This document shows, piece by piece, positions 1-8,979 of a stretch of DNA of 64,000 nucleotides (position 1 is the stretch's first letter; the number at the start of each line of letters is the position of its first letter). A model generated the notes under the pieces. That model was not told the origin of the DNA, ran no database searches, and worked only from the letters and a program-made list of their open reading frames with translations. The DNA is from Cyclobacteriaceae bacterium (lineage in GTDB: Bacteria > Bacteroidota > Bacteroidia > Cytophagales > Cyclobacteriaceae): assembly GCA_026129485.1 (NCBI GenBank), contig JAHCHY010000015.1, positions 1 to 64,000 on the forward strand, read 5' to 3'. The position numbers and the translations under genes are program-made.

Positions 1-454
1 TGCTTCTGAGCTGGTTAGCCGGGGGGCCGAGCCGCATACCATCGCACAAAAAATTTACGATACCAATTCGCTGGAGCGATTACGCCTGACGGGCTATGTG
101 CTGAGCGAAAAGTTAGTGGTGCTGCCCGCATATCACACCGCTTACATGACGTTGAGCCAGGAAGAGCTGAAAAAATTTGGCGCCCAGACGGGAGATACCG
201 AAGGCCTGGTAAACTATGGGCTCTCTATAAAAAATGTGAAGATGTCGGTGCTCATGTACGACCGTAAAGAAGAGATCAAGCTTTCGTTCCGGTCGTTGGG
301 CAATTTTTCGGTAAACGAGCTGGCCCGAAAACATTTTGAAGGCGGTGGCCACCGGAATGCATCGGGCGGAACATCCAAGCTTTCGCTGGAAGAAACATTG
401 AAAAAGCTATTAAGCGTGCTGCCGGAGTATCAGCAGCAATTGAACAAAGATTAA
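1..454 (+). CDS. nrnA: DHH-family phosphoesterase, 3' end (NrnA-like)
   Basis: This is the C-terminal part of a DHH/DHHA1 phosphoesterase. The reading frame is open from the first complete codon at position 2, so the start lies outside the window, and the GTG near 98 is internal. The visible part carries the DHHA1 substrate-binding domain ending in the glycine-rich GGGHRNASGG motif about 30 residues before the stop. Family members (NrnA) degrade short oligoribonucleotides and dephosphorylate pAp in the cytosol. The downstream neighbour is an FKBP lipoprotein 26 bases away on the same strand. The family call is firm. The exact substrate is inferred because the DHH catalytic half is not visible. 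Confidence 0.85.
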   Translation, partial: ASELVSRGAEPHTIAQKIYDTNSLERLRLTGYVLSEKLVVLPAYHTAYMTLSQEELKKFGAQTGDTEGLVNYGLSIKNVKMSVLMYDRKEEIKLSFRSLGNFSVNELARKHFEGGGHRNASGGTSKLSLEETLKKLLSVLPEYQQQLNKD

Positions 455-480
455 CAAACAACTTAATTCAAGACTATAAA

Positions 481-1404
481 ATGAAAAATTCCTTTTTGCT
501 GAGCGTATGTGTGGCCGGTATGCTGATGGCCTGTTCCAATACCAAAGAAACGCCTTCGGGTTTAAAATTTACTGTATTAAAATCGGGTAGCGCGGGTGTG
601 GCTGAAAACGGCCAGATTATGATTATCGACTTCCTGTTTAAAGACAATAAAGATTCCGTGTGGACAGACAGTCGCACAAATCCGCTCCCTGCCATGTTCA
701 GGAAAGATTCCGCCATGACCATCGACCCGGTAATGCAGGTGATGCAGATGCTGGGCAAAGGCGATAGCGTTACGTTCAGGATTCCTGCAATAGAGCTTTT
801 CCAGAAAGCGTTTCAGCCGTTGCCTCCGGGTGTGGATAGTACAACAGTCTTTATATTTCAGTTGGGAGTAAGAGATGTGGTAACCGAAGAGCGTGCCCGT
901 GAGATACAGAATGAGTATATGGCCAGGCAAAATGAAGAAGCGCTAAACGCTGAGAAAGAACAATTGAGCAGAGATACCGTTGCCATTGACTTATTTCTGA
1001 AAGAAAAAGCAATTGTGGCAAAGAAAACACAGTCAGGTCTTCGTTATGTTATTGCCAGACCCGGTGCCGGAACTAACGCACAGGAAGGCGACAGGGTAAA
1101 AGTGAACTATACAGGCACATTGCTGGATGGCACTTTCTTCGATTCCAGCATTGAATCTGTGGCTAAGGCAAACAATGCGTTTAATGAGCAGCGCCCTTAC
1201 GGCCCGCTGGAATTAACATTAGGCACCGGCCAGGTAATACCCGGTTGGGAAGAAGCGTTAGGCCTGATGAACAAGGGATCAAGAATGACGGTTTACATTC
1301 CTTCCACCCTGGCTTATGGTAACAGGAGGAGAAGCGAGGTAATTGCCGAAAATTCAATCCTGGTGTTTGAGATGGAGTTGGTGGATATAGAAAAAGCAAA
1401 GTAA
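481..1404 (+). CDS. FKBP-type peptidyl-prolyl isomerase lipoprotein
   Basis: The 307-residue protein begins with a lipoprotein signal peptide whose lipobox ends L-M-A-C with the modified cysteine at residue 18. The C-terminal 120 residues are a classic FKBP domain (VKVNYTGTLLDGTFFDSS and VIPGWEEALGLMNKGSRM are recognisable). Residues about 30-130 look like a second, degenerate FKBP-like module. The intervening charged segment (about 135-180) is likely helical. Family members catalyse prolyl cis-trans isomerisation and help fold envelope proteins. The gene is 4 bases from the next FKBP lipoprotein, so the two are probably co-transcribed. Confidence 0.9.
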   Translation: MKNSFLLSVCVAGMLMACSNTKETPSGLKFTVLKSGSAGVAENGQIMIIDFLFKDNKDSVWTDSRTNPLPAMFRKDSAMTIDPVMQVMQMLGKGDSVTFRIPAIELFQKAFQPLPPGVDSTTVFIFQLGVRDVVTEERAREIQNEYMARQNEEALNAEKEQLSRDTVAIDLFLKEKAIVAKKTQSGLRYVIARPGAGTNAQEGDRVKVNYTGTLLDGTFFDSSIESVAKANNAFNEQRPYGPLELTLGTGQVIPGWEEALGLMNKGSRMTVYIPSTLAYGNRRRSEVIAENSILVFEMELVDIEKAK

Positions 1405-1408
1405 GAGA

Positions 1409-1969
1409 ATGAGATCATTAAGACTGGTGTTGGGAGTAGTGTTGGCAGGTGGGTTCCTGATAATTCAAAGCTGCAGGAAAGATAACGACCCAGCGTCATC
1501 CTGTACCAAGGAAGTGGCGGAAAGCAAATTATCAATACCGGAAGAACGTCTTGCAATTGATATTGGCCTGATAGAGCAATACCTGGCCGATCATGAGATT
1601 ACCGGCACCGAAATAAAGAACAATGTATATTATAAGGTTACCGAATTGGGAACAGGCGAAACACCACCATGCCTGGAGAGCCTGATTAAGCTGAAATACC
1701 GGGGAAGCCTTTTAAAGACAGGCTATATATTTGATCCCGACCAGGAAACGAACCCGGAAACAAACTGGCAGGAGCGCGAAGTAACCTTTGCCCTTAGTAA
1801 TCTGATTGTCGGTTGGCAAATTGTGCTTCCATCCATGCCGATGGGCTCTAAGCTTACCCTGTACATTCCTTCCGGCTACGGTTATGGAGTTTCCGGTGGA
1901 GGCGGAGGCGCTATCCCGGTTAATGCTCCTCTTATTTTTGACATTGAGCTGGTAGAGATTGTACAGTAA
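1409..1969 (+). CDS. Second FKBP-type isomerase lipoprotein
   Basis: A 186-residue protein with a signal peptide and a lipobox-like IIQSC ending at Cys22. The rest is one FKBP domain: a short beta start (LIKLKYRGSLLKTGYIFD), the core IVGWQIVLPSMPMGSKLTLYIPSGYGYG, and the terminal strand LIFDIELVEIVQ. Several aromatic active-site positions of canonical FKBPs differ, so activity may be weak. The stop codon shares bases with the ATG of rdgB (TAATG), which indicates translational coupling. It is probably an envelope chaperone partner of the preceding gene. Confidence 0.85.
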   Translation: MRSLRLVLGVVLAGGFLIIQSCRKDNDPASSCTKEVAESKLSIPEERLAIDIGLIEQYLADHEITGTEIKNNVYYKVTELGTGETPPCLESLIKLKYRGSLLKTGYIFDPDQETNPETNWQEREVTFALSNLIVGWQIVLPSMPMGSKLTLYIPSGYGYGVSGGGGGAIPVNAPLIFDIELVEIVQ

Positions 1970-2550
1970 TGACGCTTTGCTTTGCTACAAACAATGCCCA
2001 TAAAGTAAGTGAGATACAGGCCCTGCTGGGCGATTCCTTTAAGCTGGTTGGATTGGCGGATATTGGCTGCACCGAAGAGCTGGCCGAAGATCAGGATACG
2101 CTGGAAGGAAACTCGATGCAAAAGGCACAATATGTTTTTGATACCTGTAAGGTGTCTTGCTTTGCCGATGATACCGGCCTGGAGGTAGCTGCGCTTGAAG
2201 GAGCACCGGGGGTGTACTCGGCACGCTATGCAGGAGCGCAACGTAACCCGGACGATAATATGGAGCTGCTGCTGAAGAACCTGGACGGCCAGCCCGACCG
2301 CAGGGCGCAGTTTCGTACGGTAGTAACATTAATTACTCCGCAGGGAACACACCAGTTTGAGGGCGTACTGAAGGGATCGATCATCGACCATAAAAGGGGA
2401 ACACATGGTTTTGGTTATGATCCTGTTTTTCTGCCGGATGGATATACGCAAACACTTGCAGAACTTGATTTATCCGAGAAGAACAAGATCAGCCATCGTG
2501 CACGTGCAGTTGAAAATTTAGTTTTATTTTTAAAGGCACAGGCAACATGA
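1969..2550 (+). CDS. rdgB: XTP/dITP diphosphatase (HAM1/RdgB)
   Basis: The 193-residue protein has the full family signature: the N-terminal CFATNNAHKVSEI, the SFADDTG-type motif (here CFADDTGLEV), GAPGVYSARYAG, and GFGYDPVF near the C terminus. Length matches the family. The enzyme hydrolyses non-canonical purine nucleoside triphosphates (ITP, dITP, XTP) to monophosphates and keeps them out of DNA and RNA. The gene overlaps the preceding FKBP stop by one base and overlaps the uridine kinase start by four, so it sits in the middle of a tight operon. Confidence 0.95.
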   Translation: MTLCFATNNAHKVSEIQALLGDSFKLVGLADIGCTEELAEDQDTLEGNSMQKAQYVFDTCKVSCFADDTGLEVAALEGAPGVYSARYAGAQRNPDDNMELLLKNLDGQPDRRAQFRTVVTLITPQGTHQFEGVLKGSIIDHKRGTHGFGYDPVFLPDGYTQTLAELDLSEKNKISHRARAVENLVLFLKAQAT

Positions 2551-3176
2551 GTAAACCTTTTACTTTGGGAATTACAGGCGGAAGCGGCTCAGGCAAAACT
2601 TATTTTTTGCAAGGGCTCTCAGCTTGCTTTGGCAGCCATGAAATCTGTCTTATCTCGCAGGATAATTATTATAAACCCCGCGACCAGCAACCCATAGATG
2701 AAAACGGGATCAAAAATTTTGATTTACCGGTTTCCATTGATCGCGAAGCTTTTCTGCATGACCTGCTGGAGCTTAAATCGGGGCATGATGTGATTAAAAA
2801 GGAGTATACGTTCAATAACCCGCAGGCCGAAACACGCATGCTGCAGTTTAAAGCAGCGCCCATTATTGTAGTAGAGGGTTTGTTTGTTCAGTATTTTGAA
2901 GAGATCAGCAACGAGCTTGACCTGCGCGTTTTTATTGAAGCCAAAGACCATGTAAAGCTGGGCAGGCGCATCAAGCGCGACCAGGTGGAGCGGGGATATG
3001 ACATTGATGATGTGCTTTACCGGTATCAGTATCATGTAATGCCGGTGTATGAACGCCTGATTGAGCCGCTGAAGCACCACGCAGACATTGTAATTCCCAA
3101 CAACAGCAAATTTGAGCGGGCGCTGGAAGTGTTGGTAGCCTTTCTGAAATCGCGCCTCCGGGCAGTTGCAAATTAG
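2547..3176 (+). CDS. udk: Uridine kinase
   Basis: The 209-residue protein opens with the Walker A loop GGSGSGKT (residues 11-18) followed by the family's SQDNYYKP substrate motif. RRIKRDQVERGYD is typical of the uridine/cytidine kinase lid region. It phosphorylates uridine and cytidine to their monophosphates in pyrimidine salvage. Its ATG overlaps the rdgB stop (ATGA). The 3' end of the gene contains the -33 box of the promoter for the next gene. Confidence 0.93.
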   Translation: MSKPFTLGITGGSGSGKTYFLQGLSACFGSHEICLISQDNYYKPRDQQPIDENGIKNFDLPVSIDREAFLHDLLELKSGHDVIKKEYTFNNPQAETRMLQFKAAPIIVVEGLFVQYFEEISNELDLRVFIEAKDHVKLGRRIKRDQVERGYDIDDVLYRYQYHVMPVYERLIEPLKHHADIVIPNNSKFERALEVLVAFLKSRLRAVAN

Positions 3177-3195
3177 CCGGTAAACCCTACTTTTG
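3166..3195 (+). promoter_or_regulatory. Bacteroidota-type promoter (-33/-7)
   Basis: TTGC at 3166-3169 and TACTTTTG at 3188-3195 are spaced by 18 bases. This fits the -33/-7 pattern of the phylum (TAnnTTTG -7 box). The expected transcript start lies near 3202. It follows that a TTG at 3193 inside the -7 box cannot start the downstream gene. Confidence 0.65.
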
Positions 3196-3216
3196 TGGTC
3201 TTCAAAAAGAAAAGCT

Positions 3217-3558
3217 GTGCTTAAAAAACGCGTTTACAGAGGTATTTTAATGGTTGCGGGCCTTTTGGCAGCAGCAGTTATTGTGCTTTCGCACGGGTTT
3301 ACAGCGCAGGAGTCGGTGGCCGAAAAGAAGCCCACAGAACAATCCCGGGAAACTGAGCCTCAAACTGTAATCAGCGCTCCCACCGTAGCCGTAACACAAA
3401 GCTCGGCTGTACAGGTTGACGAGCAGGTTCCGCAGGCCCTGCTGGAAGTTTTGTCTGAGCCAAAGGCGCAATCCGTGGTGATCCCCGTAGCCGAGCAAAT
3501 CTTCAGCAACTTTTTAAAGACGCTTTTCCGGGTTATTATTTCCCCCAACGCTCCCTGA
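3217..3558 (+). CDS. Small single-span membrane protein, unknown function
   Basis: I do not recognise this protein. From the GTG at 3217 it has 113 residues: a basic N terminus (LKKRVYRG), one hydrophobic segment (GILMVAGLLAAAVIVLSHGF), and a Thr/Glu/Val-rich tail. The GTG is chosen because the -7 box at 3188-3195 covers the longer TTG start and because AAAAGAAAAG precedes it as a weak ribosome site. An ATG at 3250 is also possible. It lies between uridine kinase and secDF. Low complexity in the tail suggests an extracytoplasmic linker. Confidence 0.5.
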   Translation: MLKKRVYRGILMVAGLLAAAVIVLSHGFTAQESVAEKKPTEQSRETEPQTVISAPTVAVTQSSAVQVDEQVPQALLEVLSEPKAQSVVIPVAEQIFSNFLKTLFRVIISPNAP

Positions 3559-3655
3559 CAGCTCGTTACTTGTAATTCTTCAGATGCAACCTGCTTGCAA
3601 GGTGGCATACGCTTTTTTTCTCCGAATCAATTTTAAATTTTAATAATTCTATTCT

Positions 3656-6600
3656 ATGCGTAATAAAGGTTTCGTTATTGTACTGGGCATTATCATTACC
3701 CTGTTGTGCCTGTACTATTTGTCATTCACGTTTGTGTCGCAGCGTGTTGAAAAAGATGCTGTAGCCTATGCTACCGATGCCAGCGGTTCTTTGAGCCTGG
3801 GCAAAAAGCAAAGCTACTTAGACTCTGTATGGAACAAACCGGTGTACAACCTGTTTGGCGCAGAATACACCTATAAGCAAGTAAAGGAAAATGAGCTGAG
3901 CCTGGGGCTTGACCTGCGGGGTGGTATGCACGTAGTGCTCGAAATTTCTCCTATTGATATTCTTAAAGGCCTGAGCGGAAACAACCAGGATCCGGCATTT
4001 ATGGCAGCCCTGGAAAAGGCGCGCGCCCAACAAAAATCCAATGCCGATAGTTATGTGAATTTATTTTACAAGGCTTTCAAAGCCGATAACCCGGATAAAA
4101 GCCTGGCCTCGTTGTTTACTTCGGCAGCCAATAAGGATCGCGTAAAAATTACCGACTCGGATAACACGGTATTGGATTTTTTGAATAAAGAAGTAGATGG
4201 CGCTATTGATCGTTCATTTACCATTCTGAAGACCCGTATCGATCAGTTTGGAACTTCACAACCCAACATTCAACGCTTGCAGGAAAAAGGTCGTATCCAG
4301 ATCGAAATTCCCGGGGCGGATAACCCGCAGCGTGTACGTAAATTATTACAAGGTGTTGCCCGCCTGGAATTTTGGGAAGTGGTAGAGTCTTACGATCCGC
4401 AGCTCCAGCAATCGCTTAGTGCAATCAACGATCTTCTTGTAAAAGAACAGAACCTGAAAAAAGCGCAGGCTGTTGCCGCTGTGCCCGAAACAAAAACCGT
4501 TGCCGATACCACGCAGGCTAAATCTGCGCTGGAACAACAACTGTCGCAGGTGCGCGATAGCACGGTAAGCTCATTGGATTCTTTGCGTCAGGCTACGGCA
4601 TCCCCGCTGTTGGCATTAATGAACCCAAGCTATCCTTTCCTGTACCAGGTAAAAGATACATCAGCGATCAACAAGATTTTCAGGCGCAGCGAGATCCGTA
4701 ACCTGTTACCCCGTACAATTGGTTTCTTCTGGGATGTTAAGCCCGATCCGAAAATAACACCGGGTGTAGATGATATTCAGCTCAATTTCGTAAACCTGGG
4801 CCGTGCCGGTAAGCCTTTGCTAACCGGTGAGGTAATTAACGATGCCCGCCAGGATTTTGATGAGCATGGTCGCTATGCCGTTAGCATGAACATGAATACA
4901 ACCGGTGCCAAAACATGGGCCAAGGTAACGCGCGAAGCGGCCGCCAAGCAACCACAGGGTCGTATTGCCATTGTGCTGGATAACTACGTGTACACAGCGC
5001 CTACCGTGAACGGAGAAATTCCGAACGGCAACTCGCAGATTGCCGGGAGCTTTGAGCTGGAAGAAGCAAAAGACCTGGCTAATGTACTGAAAGCAGGTTC
5101 ATTGCCTGCGCCTACGCGCATTGTGGAAGAAGCTATTGTAGGCCCCAACCTGGGTAAGGTAGCGCAGGACCAGGGCTTGATTTCAATGGCTTGCGGTTTA
5201 GGCATTGTGATTTTGTTTATGATCGCCTATTACTCCAGGGGTGGTTGGGTGGCCAACATCGCATTGTTGTTTAATATTTTTTTCATTCTTGGAATTTTAG
5301 CTCAGCTTAAATCGGCCTTAACCTTACCGGGTATTGCGGGTATTGTGTTAACGATGGGTATGGCGGTAGATGCCAACGTGTTGATTTATGAGCGTATCAA
5401 AGAAGAATTAAGGCTGGGGCGCAAGCTGCGCGAGGCCATCAGCAAAGGATATAATCGTGCGTTTACAACAATTTTCGATTCCAACCTGACAACACTTATT
5501 ACCGCGGTGGCCTTGTTTGTATTGGGACAGGGGCCGTTGAAAGGTTTTGCTATCGTGTTGATGATCGGTATTGCCACATCATTCTTTTCGGCAGTTTACA
5601 TTTCGCGCGTTATTATCGAGTGGATGGCGCGTAAAGGTGATGACGCCAAAATATCATTCGATACACCGTTGGCCAGGATTGTGAAAGAGCGCAGAAACTT
5701 TGATTTTATCGGGTTTCGTAAAAAAGCTTATCTGGTTTCCGGGGCAATTATCGTAACCGGCTTTGTGCTCATTATCATCCAGGGATTGAACCTGGGTGTG
5801 GATTTTAAAGGTGGCCGTTCGTACGTGGTAACCTTCAATCAGCCGGTAATTGCTACCGATATGAAAGTGGCCCTTACCGAAAGTTTTGAAGGTACGGGTG
5901 TGGAAGTAAAAAATTATGGCAGCGATAAAGTAATGAAGGTAACCACCTCTTTTCTGGTGGAAGATGAAACCGAAGAAGCGGATGAAAAGGTAAAGAGCGC
6001 TTTGATAGAAGGTGTGGAAAAATTCAAAGGTGTGAAGTTTACAACCAACGAAGCCCAGCTGGATGCCAACCACTTTATTATTTCATCATCCTCTAAAGTA
6101 GGCGCTACTATAGCCGATGATATTAAAGGATCGGCATTTGAGGCGGCTATGGCTTCTTTGATCCTGATCTTTATTTACATCCTGATCCGCTTTAAGCGCT
6201 GGACGTATAGTGCCGGAGCCATCGTATCTACCGTACACGATACCTTGTTTGTGGTGGCCGCATTTGGTATTGCCCGCGCGTTCGGACTTTCATTTGAAGT
6301 TGACCAGGTATTTGTAGCGGCCCTGCTAACCGTTATCGGTTACTCCATCAACGATACCGTGATCATCTTCGACCGTATTCGCGAATACCTCGGCTTTGGC
6401 GCTAATCACGATAAGCCTAAGGTATTTAATGATGCCATTAACAGCACATTAAGCCGTACCATCATTACATCGGGAACTACCTTAATTGTGGTGGTAGTGC
6501 TGCTGATATTCGGTGGCGAGGTGCTGCGTGGTTTCTCGTTTGCCCTGTTTGTGGGTATTGGTATAGGTACATTCTCTTCTATATTTATTGCAGCGCCTGT

Positions 6601-6664
6601 GGTGCTGGATCTGGAAGATACTTCAGTGCAAACCAAAAAAGCCGAAGCGAAAGCTGCTGCATAA
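3656..6664 (+). CDS. secDF: Protein translocase subunit SecDF (fused)
   Basis: The 1002-residue protein is the fused SecD-SecF form common in Bacteroidota. The SecD half has an N-terminal transmembrane helix, the LGLDLRGGMHVVLEI motif (about residue 82), a large periplasmic domain, and the five-helix block with GMAVDANVLIYERIKEEL. The SecF half begins about residue 680 (GLNLGVDFKGGRSYVV) and ends with YSINDTVIIFDRIRE and the last helices. It uses the proton-motive force to pull proteins through SecYEG. The periplasmic head carries an Ala/Gln-rich insert at about 260-320. A strong terminator follows directly. Confidence 0.96.
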   Translation: MRNKGFVIVLGIIITLLCLYYLSFTFVSQRVEKDAVAYATDASGSLSLGKKQSYLDSVWNKPVYNLFGAEYTYKQVKENELSLGLDLRGGMHVVLEISPIDILKGLSGNNQDPAFMAALEKARAQQKSNADSYVNLFYKAFKADNPDKSLASLFTSAANKDRVKITDSDNTVLDFLNKEVDGAIDRSFTILKTRIDQFGTSQPNIQRLQEKGRIQIEIPGADNPQRVRKLLQGVARLEFWEVVESYDPQLQQSLSAINDLLVKEQNLKKAQAVAAVPETKTVADTTQAKSALEQQLSQVRDSTVSSLDSLRQATASPLLALMNPSYPFLYQVKDTSAINKIFRRSEIRNLLPRTIGFFWDVKPDPKITPGVDDIQLNFVNLGRAGKPLLTGEVINDARQDFDEHGRYAVSMNMNTTGAKTWAKVTREAAAKQPQGRIAIVLDNYVYTAPTVNGEIPNGNSQIAGSFELEEAKDLANVLKAGSLPAPTRIVEEAIVGPNLGKVAQDQGLISMACGLGIVILFMIAYYSRGGWVANIALLFNIFFILGILAQLKSALTLPGIAGIVLTMGMAVDANVLIYERIKEELRLGRKLREAISKGYNRAFTTIFDSNLTTLITAVALFVLGQGPLKGFAIVLMIGIATSFFSAVYISRVIIEWMARKGDDAKISFDTPLARIVKERRNFDFIGFRKKAYLVSGAIIVTGFVLIIIQGLNLGVDFKGGRSYVVTFNQPVIATDMKVALTESFEGTGVEVKNYGSDKVMKVTTSFLVEDETEEADEKVKSALIEGVEKFKGVKFTTNEAQLDANHFIISSSSKVGATIADDIKGSAFEAAMASLILIFIYILIRFKRWTYSAGAIVSTVHDTLFVVAAFGIARAFGLSFEVDQVFVAALLTVIGYSINDTVIIFDRIREYLGFGANHDKPKVFNDAINSTLSRTIITSGTTLIVVVVLLIFGGEVLRGFSFALFVGIGIGTFSSIFIAAPVVLDLEDTSVQTKKAEAKAAA

Positions 6665-6683
6665 GATTGTTGAACTATTTCTT

Positions 6684-6713
6684 AAAAAAGGCGGGCCGGA
6701 AACCCGCCTTTTT
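6684..6713 (+). terminator. Rho-independent terminator after secDF
   Basis: AAAAAGGCGGG and CCCGCCTTTTT form an 11-bp stem around a short loop, ending in a T run. It lies 20 bases after the secDF stop codon. Confidence 0.9.
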
Positions 6714-6770
6714 AATTTTTATTTGAGAGCCTTCTAACAAAATTTTAATGAAGATTGCCGGGCAAGACCT

Positions 6771-6829
6771 TAATTTTGAATGAATGAAATGAGCATAAAG
6801 GAACTATACCCAATCCCGCATCTGCGGGA
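6771..6829 (+). promoter_or_regulatory. Candidate promoter and operator-like palindrome before the OmpR-type pair
   Basis: TAATTTTG at 6771-6778 matches the -7 box pattern, but no good -33 box lies at the right distance. About 35 bases downstream, TCCCGCA (6814-6820) and TGCGGGA (6823-6829) form a 7-bp inverted repeat with a 2-base gap. It could be an operator for autoregulation or a small hairpin in the leader of the response-regulator transcript. The rest of the 6714-6880 gap shows nothing else I can name. Confidence 0.35.
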
Positions 6830-6880
6830 ATAATCTGTCCTGCATTGACGGGATGGCTATTATTAAAGAATAATTAACGC

Positions 6881-7558
6881 ATGAAGATACTGCTGATTGA
6901 AGACGAGCGTAAAACCATTCAGTACATCAAGAAGGGACTGGAGGAGAACGGCTACGAGGTAGATACAGCCGAAGATGGAAAAACAGGCCGTAACCTCGGC
7001 TTCAAAAATCATTACAACCTGATCATTACCGACATCATCATGCCCGAAATAAACGGGCGCGAATTGTGCAAAGAGCTGCGGGCAGCAAAAATTGAAACGC
7101 CAATCCTGATGCTTACGGCTTTGGCCGACACCGATGATGTAGTTGAGGGGCTGGACAGCGGGGCGGATGATTATCTTTCCAAGCCTTTTGAGTTTAAGGA
7201 ATTGCTGGCACGCATTCGTACGTTAACCAAACGCCAGCCCAAGCCGGGTAACGACAGTTACCTGCGTATTGCCGACCTGGTGCTGGATCTGAATGCCAAA
7301 AGCGTGGTGCGTGGCGGAAAGAAAATCGAGCTAACCTCTAAAGAATTTTCCCTGCTCGAATATTTTTTGCGCAATCAGGGCCGTGTGATTCCACGCGCAG
7401 AGCTGTCCAAGCATGTCTGGAATGTAGATTTTGACACCGGGACCAACATGGTAGAGGTCTATGTAAACTACCTGCGCAAAAAAATCGACCGGGATTTTGA
7501 TGTTAAGCTGATTCATACGCAATTTGGTATGGGTTATATCTTAAAAGAGCCCTCGTAA
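6881..7558 (+). CDS. OmpR/PhoB-family response regulator
   Basis: The 225-residue protein has a receiver domain with the acidic pair E7/D8, phospho-acceptor D51 (LIITDIIMPEING) and the conserved Lys in SKPFEF. The winged-helix DNA-binding domain covers about residues 130-224 (LTSKEFSLLEYFLRNQGRV, MVEVYVNYLRKKID). It should be phosphorylated by the sensor kinase encoded 4 bases downstream and then bind DNA. The target genes cannot be read from the sequence. The nearby palindrome at 6814-6829 is a candidate self-regulatory site. Confidence 0.93.
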   Translation: MKILLIEDERKTIQYIKKGLEENGYEVDTAEDGKTGRNLGFKNHYNLIITDIIMPEINGRELCKELRAAKIETPILMLTALADTDDVVEGLDSGADDYLSKPFEFKELLARIRTLTKRQPKPGNDSYLRIADLVLDLNAKSVVRGGKKIELTSKEFSLLEYFLRNQGRVIPRAELSKHVWNVDFDTGTNMVEVYVNYLRKKIDRDFDVKLIHTQFGMGYILKEPS

Positions 7559-7561
7559 TCC

Positions 7562-8935
7562 GTGCAGATCCGTACCCGGTTAACCCTTCAGTTTACGTTG
7601 CTGGTAAGCACTATTGTGCTGCTTTCATTCCTGGCTATCTATCTTTTTTCGCGGCAGTTTGCCGAGCAGGATTTTACACGCAGAATAAGGGAAAAAGCCA
7701 TTACATCGGCCTACCTGCTTATTAAGGTAGACCAGGTTGATACTACCTTGCTAAAGATCATTGATCGCGCCAAGCGCGATAATTTGTTTCGGGAGCGTAT
7801 CCGCGTGTTCGATAAGAACGATAAAGAGATTTACGCCAGTGGCGATACCATGAAGCTCCCCATAACCCACCAGGTAATTGACCGGGTTAAGCAAGAGGGC
7901 GAGCTGCGCATGGTTTACAACGAATTTACGGTGGCCGGTATTCCGTTCCAGGATCGTGGTTCGGATTATATCATTGTAGCTTCGGCCGAGGATGTGATTG
8001 GCTATAACCGTTTGGTGGATCTCAGGCGGTTATTAATGGCTTTATTCTTTATTGTAATAGGACTGGTTTTTATATCCGGCTGGATTTACTCCGGCCGCGC
8101 GCTGCGACCGATACAAAAAGTTATTGCCGATGTGCAGAGCATCTCACCGCAAAATCTTTCACAGCGACTGGAAGAAAGCCCGCACCCGGATGAAATCGGT
8201 AAGCTGATTTCGATTTTTAATGGCCTGCTAACCCGTATTGAAAACGCGTTCAAGCTCCAGAAGATGTTTGTATCCAATGTTTCGCACGAATTGAAGAACC
8301 CGCTTACCAACATTACTTCCCAACTGGAAGTAACCTTGCTGAACGAGCGCCCGCGTGAAGAATACCAGGACACTATTGAATCCGTTTTGGAAGACATCAA
8401 AAGCCTGAACTACCTTTCGGTAAGCCTGCTTGACCTGGCCCGCCTTACGCACGACTCCGATACGTTTACGATGGCCGAGGTAAGGCTGGATGAAATTCTG
8501 TGGGATGCCCGCGAGCGCGTGGCGGCTATAGATCCGGGTTATAAAATTGAAGTAACGATAAAAGACATGCCCGAAGATGAGAGCCGGCTGCTGGTTAACG
8601 GCAACCCGCATTTGCTCAAAACTGCTTTTCAGAATATTATCGAAAATGCCTGCAAGTTTTCGGAAGGTCGCGCAGAAGTAATACTGATTTGTAAAACCGG
8701 TGAGTTATTGGTGGAGGTGGTCGATAATGGACCGGGTATTGAGAAAAAAGATCTTGAAAATGTTTTTCAGCCTTTTTTCCGAACCGATGCTACTTCAAAA
8801 GTGAAAGGTTATGGTGTGGGGTTGTCGTTGAGTCAACGAATAATTTCAATTCACAAGGGTAAAATTTCAATTGAATCTGCACCCGGCCAGGGTACCCGCA
8901 TCTCGGTAATGCTGCCACCCGCACTCGGTTTCTAA
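7562..8935 (+). CDS. Sensor histidine kinase (HAMP, HisKA, HATPase)
   Basis: The 457-residue kinase uses a GTG start 3 bases after the regulator's stop. It has two transmembrane helices (about 10-32 and 160-182) around a periplasmic sensor segment of about 130 residues, then a HAMP linker. The HisKA dimerisation helix carries phospho-acceptor H242 (SNVSHELKNPLT). The ATP-binding domain has the N box (NIIENACKFS), G1 box (DNGPGI) and G2 box (GYGVGLSLSQ). The signal is unknown. The sensor segment shows no domain that I recognise. Confidence 0.93.
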   Translation: MQIRTRLTLQFTLLVSTIVLLSFLAIYLFSRQFAEQDFTRRIREKAITSAYLLIKVDQVDTTLLKIIDRAKRDNLFRERIRVFDKNDKEIYASGDTMKLPITHQVIDRVKQEGELRMVYNEFTVAGIPFQDRGSDYIIVASAEDVIGYNRLVDLRRLLMALFFIVIGLVFISGWIYSGRALRPIQKVIADVQSISPQNLSQRLEESPHPDEIGKLISIFNGLLTRIENAFKLQKMFVSNVSHELKNPLTNITSQLEVTLLNERPREEYQDTIESVLEDIKSLNYLSVSLLDLARLTHDSDTFTMAEVRLDEILWDARERVAAIDPGYKIEVTIKDMPEDESRLLVNGNPHLLKTAFQNIIENACKFSEGRAEVILICKTGELLVEVVDNGPGIEKKDLENVFQPFFRTDATSKVKGYGVGLSLSQRIISIHKGKISIESAPGQGTRISVMLPPALGF

Positions 8936-8979
8936 TTCCTTTCTAATCGACTCCCATCTAAACGGAAGGCTTCCGCGCC

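Noticed and set aside
3656-6664. SecDF as an unusual gene fusion
   Set aside because: A single SecDF polypeptide is the normal form in Bacteroidota.
7562-8935. Hybrid sensor with a receiver domain, common in Sus regulation
   Set aside because: The kinase ends after the ATPase domain and pairs with an OmpR-type regulator far from the Sus operons.
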